NCBI GenBank assembly: GCA_015233755.1
Contig: JADFXA010000086.1
Span: 1 to 8,278, forward strand
DNA: 8,278 bases
From: Desulfamplus sp.
Lineage (GTDB): Bacteria > Desulfobacterota > Desulfobacteria > Desulfobacterales > Desulfobacteraceae
Direction: 5' to 3'
In this document: one piece after another, positions 6,729 to 8,278 of the stretch
Numbering within the stretch: position 1 is the first letter of the stretch
Layout: each line of letters begins with the position of its first letter
The notes under the pieces: model-generated
The model's database searches: none
Seen by the model: only the letters and a program-made list of their open reading frames with translations
What the model was told of the DNA's origin: nothing
Program-made: the position numbers and the translations under genes

Positions 6729-8234
6729 ATGATCAATCATAATGTGAATACAGAGCAAAGCAGCAAAATCCAACGCCCTGCAATAAAAGACCATGCTATG
6801 GCTGTAGTGATCTACCTGCTGCTGGCACTTATTACCCAGTCAGTGTTCAAGACCATAACTGTCTGGCCATCTGCTGGTCTGGTTGTGGCTGCATTTATGC
6901 TGCTTGGTGTGCATATTTGGCCAAGCATTGCGATAGCCACATTCCTGGGGGTGGCTGCATATTTTATTGAGATAGGCCAAGCCCCTTTTTGTGCTGCAAA
7001 TCTGGTTATTAATCTTACAACTGTAATCGGCAATACATATGCAGGAGTGGTTGCCTTTAGGGTATGCGGACGTGTTGAGAGTCTGAAAGAGTCATTCGGC
7101 AAATATAAATGGATTATCAATAGATTTCTCGTCTCTGTGTTTATCTTCGGGATTGTTTCCGCAATCCCAGGTGTTGGTGCATATTGGCTTATCGGTCATC
7201 CATGGGAAATAGGTTATATTCAGGGCGTTTCAAACTGGACTATCAGCAATATCGTAGGTGCAATTATCATTGCACCACTTCTTGTCAGCCTGAGGTTAGA
7301 ATGGATTGTATTGCGGCCACTGAATAAGCTTAAATTCGATGTATTGATAACTTTGGGCTTGCTCTTCCTCACTTTCATGATTTTCGGGTATGGGGAATCT
7401 GTACTTCCGCCCATTTTTCATCAACCATCGTTCCTGCTGGTTCCTTTAGTGTTTGTTGCTGTAAAACGAAGTCAAAGGTTCACTTTCTTTCTGCTGGCTC
7501 TAACTTTCTTCTTGGTCTGGACTGGAACAACTATGGGTTACGGTCCTTTCTTTGAATTGCATGAATCAGTTGCAAATGCCTCAATGCAGGTGTTCATAGG
7601 CGTTTCCGCTATAGTCATCCTGCTTATGCAGTCACTCCTTATTGAGCAGCGAATAATAAAAGAGCGCTGGACAGAAGAACTGCTTGAAATAAACACTCAA
7701 CTGGAGAAAAAAGTTGAAGAACGCACACACGAACTTAGAGAGGCGAACAATAAGCTTTCTGAAATAAATCTTAAACTTGCTTCTATCAGCATTACTGATG
7801 GTTTAACTCAAATAGCTAACAGACGCCATTTTGACGAGATTATCTCTCAGGAATATGCACGGCATGTCCGTTCACAGGCAAATCTTTCGCTGATTCTTCT
7901 GGACATCGATCATTTCAAGGCATTCAATGATAATTACGGACACGTTAATGGTGATGAGTGTCTTAGGCAGGTTGCCAGAGTAATAGCTGACTGTGCTGTT
8001 CGTCCGGCTGACCTTGCTGCCCGTTACGGCGGGGAAGAGTTTGCATGTATTCTTCCTGAAACTGACTCCAATGGCGCAGTTACAGTTGCTGAAAATATTC
8101 GTATAGGAGTAATGGCTCTTAAAATCCCACATAAAGCATCCAAAGCAGCGGAATACGTTACAGTCAGTCTTGGAGTGATAACAGTTCAGTGTAGTGAAAA
8201 TATCTCTGTTGTTGAAATAGTTGCCAAAGTTTAA
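6729..8234 (+). CDS. MASE1-GGDEF diguanylate cyclase, apparently C-terminally truncated
   Basis: This 501-aa inner-membrane protein should make cyclic di-GMP from two GTP in response to an unknown signal sensed by its membrane domain. Residues about 24-306 form a MASE1-type domain of roughly 8-10 hydrophobic segments, with the characteristic VWPSAGL at 45-51. A coiled-coil linker (about 307-352, Glu/Lys/Leu-rich) leads into the GGDEF domain: DGLTQIANRR from D357, metal-binding DIDHFK (392-397), inhibitory site RPAD (425-428) five residues before the active-site GGEEF (434-438). The catalytic core therefore looks intact and feedback-controlled. The frame ends at AKV, where the family normally continues with a helix like DxALYxAKxxGRN; about 20 residues are missing. 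After the stop, the same frame reads YQLYQESD, a possible remnant of that helix. Codon use is richer in CTG than upstream genes. The gene may be a recent pseudogene. Confidence 0.85.
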   Translation: MINHNVNTEQSSKIQRPAIKDHAMAVVIYLLLALITQSVFKTITVWPSAGLVVAAFMLLGVHIWPSIAIATFLGVAAYFIEIGQAPFCAANLVINLTTVIGNTYAGVVAFRVCGRVESLKESFGKYKWIINRFLVSVFIFGIVSAIPGVGAYWLIGHPWEIGYIQGVSNWTISNIVGAIIIAPLLVSLRLEWIVLRPLNKLKFDVLITLGLLFLTFMIFGYGESVLPPIFHQPSFLLVPLVFVAVKRSQRFTFFLLALTFFLVWTGTTMGYGPFFELHESVANASMQVFIGVSAIVILLMQSLLIEQRIIKERWTEELLEINTQLEKKVEERTHELREANNKLSEINLKLASISITDGLTQIANRRHFDEIISQEYARHVRSQANLSLILLDIDHFKAFNDNYGHVNGDECLRQVARVIADCAVRPADLAARYGGEEFACILPETDSNGAVTVAENIRIGVMALKIPHKASKAAEYVTVSLGVITVQCSENISVVEIVAKV

Positions 8235-8278
8235 TATCAATTATATCAAGAGTCGGATTTGCTGGAGTCTCAATGTAG

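Noticed and set aside
6812..7120. Minus-strand open frame of 102 codons inside the cyclase gene
   Set aside because: It is opposite the MASE1 membrane domain, shows no recognisable motif or ribosome site, and is explained as the complement of a real gene.
7872..8240. Minus-strand open frame of 122 codons over the GGDEF domain
   Set aside because: It is the antisense of well-conserved GGDEF motifs; its composition (many Asn, Cys and Phe) is that of a shadow frame.

Overview
This is an AT-rich window with six genes, all on the + strand, arranged in three apparent transcription units. The organism looks like an anaerobic Gram-negative bacterium with active sulfur metabolism: there is a cytoplasmic-type molybdopterin oxidoreductase of the polysulfide/thiosulfate reductase class, a TauE/SafE-type anion exporter, a PLP enzyme of sulfur amino acid metabolism, exported proteins with Sec signal peptides and a MASE1 diguanylate cyclase. 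A Desulfobacterota- or Deferribacterota-like host would fit, but the sequence alone does not fix the lineage.

Unit 1 (1-4103). The window opens in the last codons of an unidentified gene ending at 62. Next come two genes that each encode half of one TauE/SafE transporter: a 414-aa protein (signal peptide, large periplasmic domain, first four-helix half) and a 129-aa protein (second four-helix half). A 736-aa molybdopterin/[4Fe-4S] oxidoreductase without a Tat signal follows after 19 bases. The unit closes with a clear rho-independent terminator (4078-4103) and a second hairpin just behind it. My inference is a module that makes or consumes a sulfur oxyanion (sulfite, thiosulfate or polysulfide) in the cytoplasm and moves it across the inner membrane. 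The electron-transfer subunits expected for this enzyme class are not in the window and may lie upstream.

Unit 2 (about 4149-6611). A candidate promoter precedes a methionine gamma-lyase-like PLP enzyme (404 aa) and then a secreted alpha/beta-hydrolase (380 aa), 46 bases apart with no visible terminator between them.

Unit 3 (about 6642 to the end). An extended -10 promoter precedes a MASE1-GGDEF diguanylate cyclase. It has intact catalytic (GGEEF) and inhibitory (RxxD) motifs, but its reading frame stops about 20 residues before the usual end of a GGDEF domain, which suggests a C-terminal truncation or frameshift. Its codon use (many CTG leucines) differs from the genes upstream.

The points most worth a second look are the split transporter with its periplasmic domain beside a cytoplasmic molybdoenzyme, the perfect inverted repeat inside a Ser/Asn-rich insertion of that enzyme (similar in build to the two intergenic hairpins), and the damaged end of the cyclase gene. 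No rRNA, tRNA, CRISPR array, insertion sequence or integrase was seen. No stretch over 300 bases lacks a gene.
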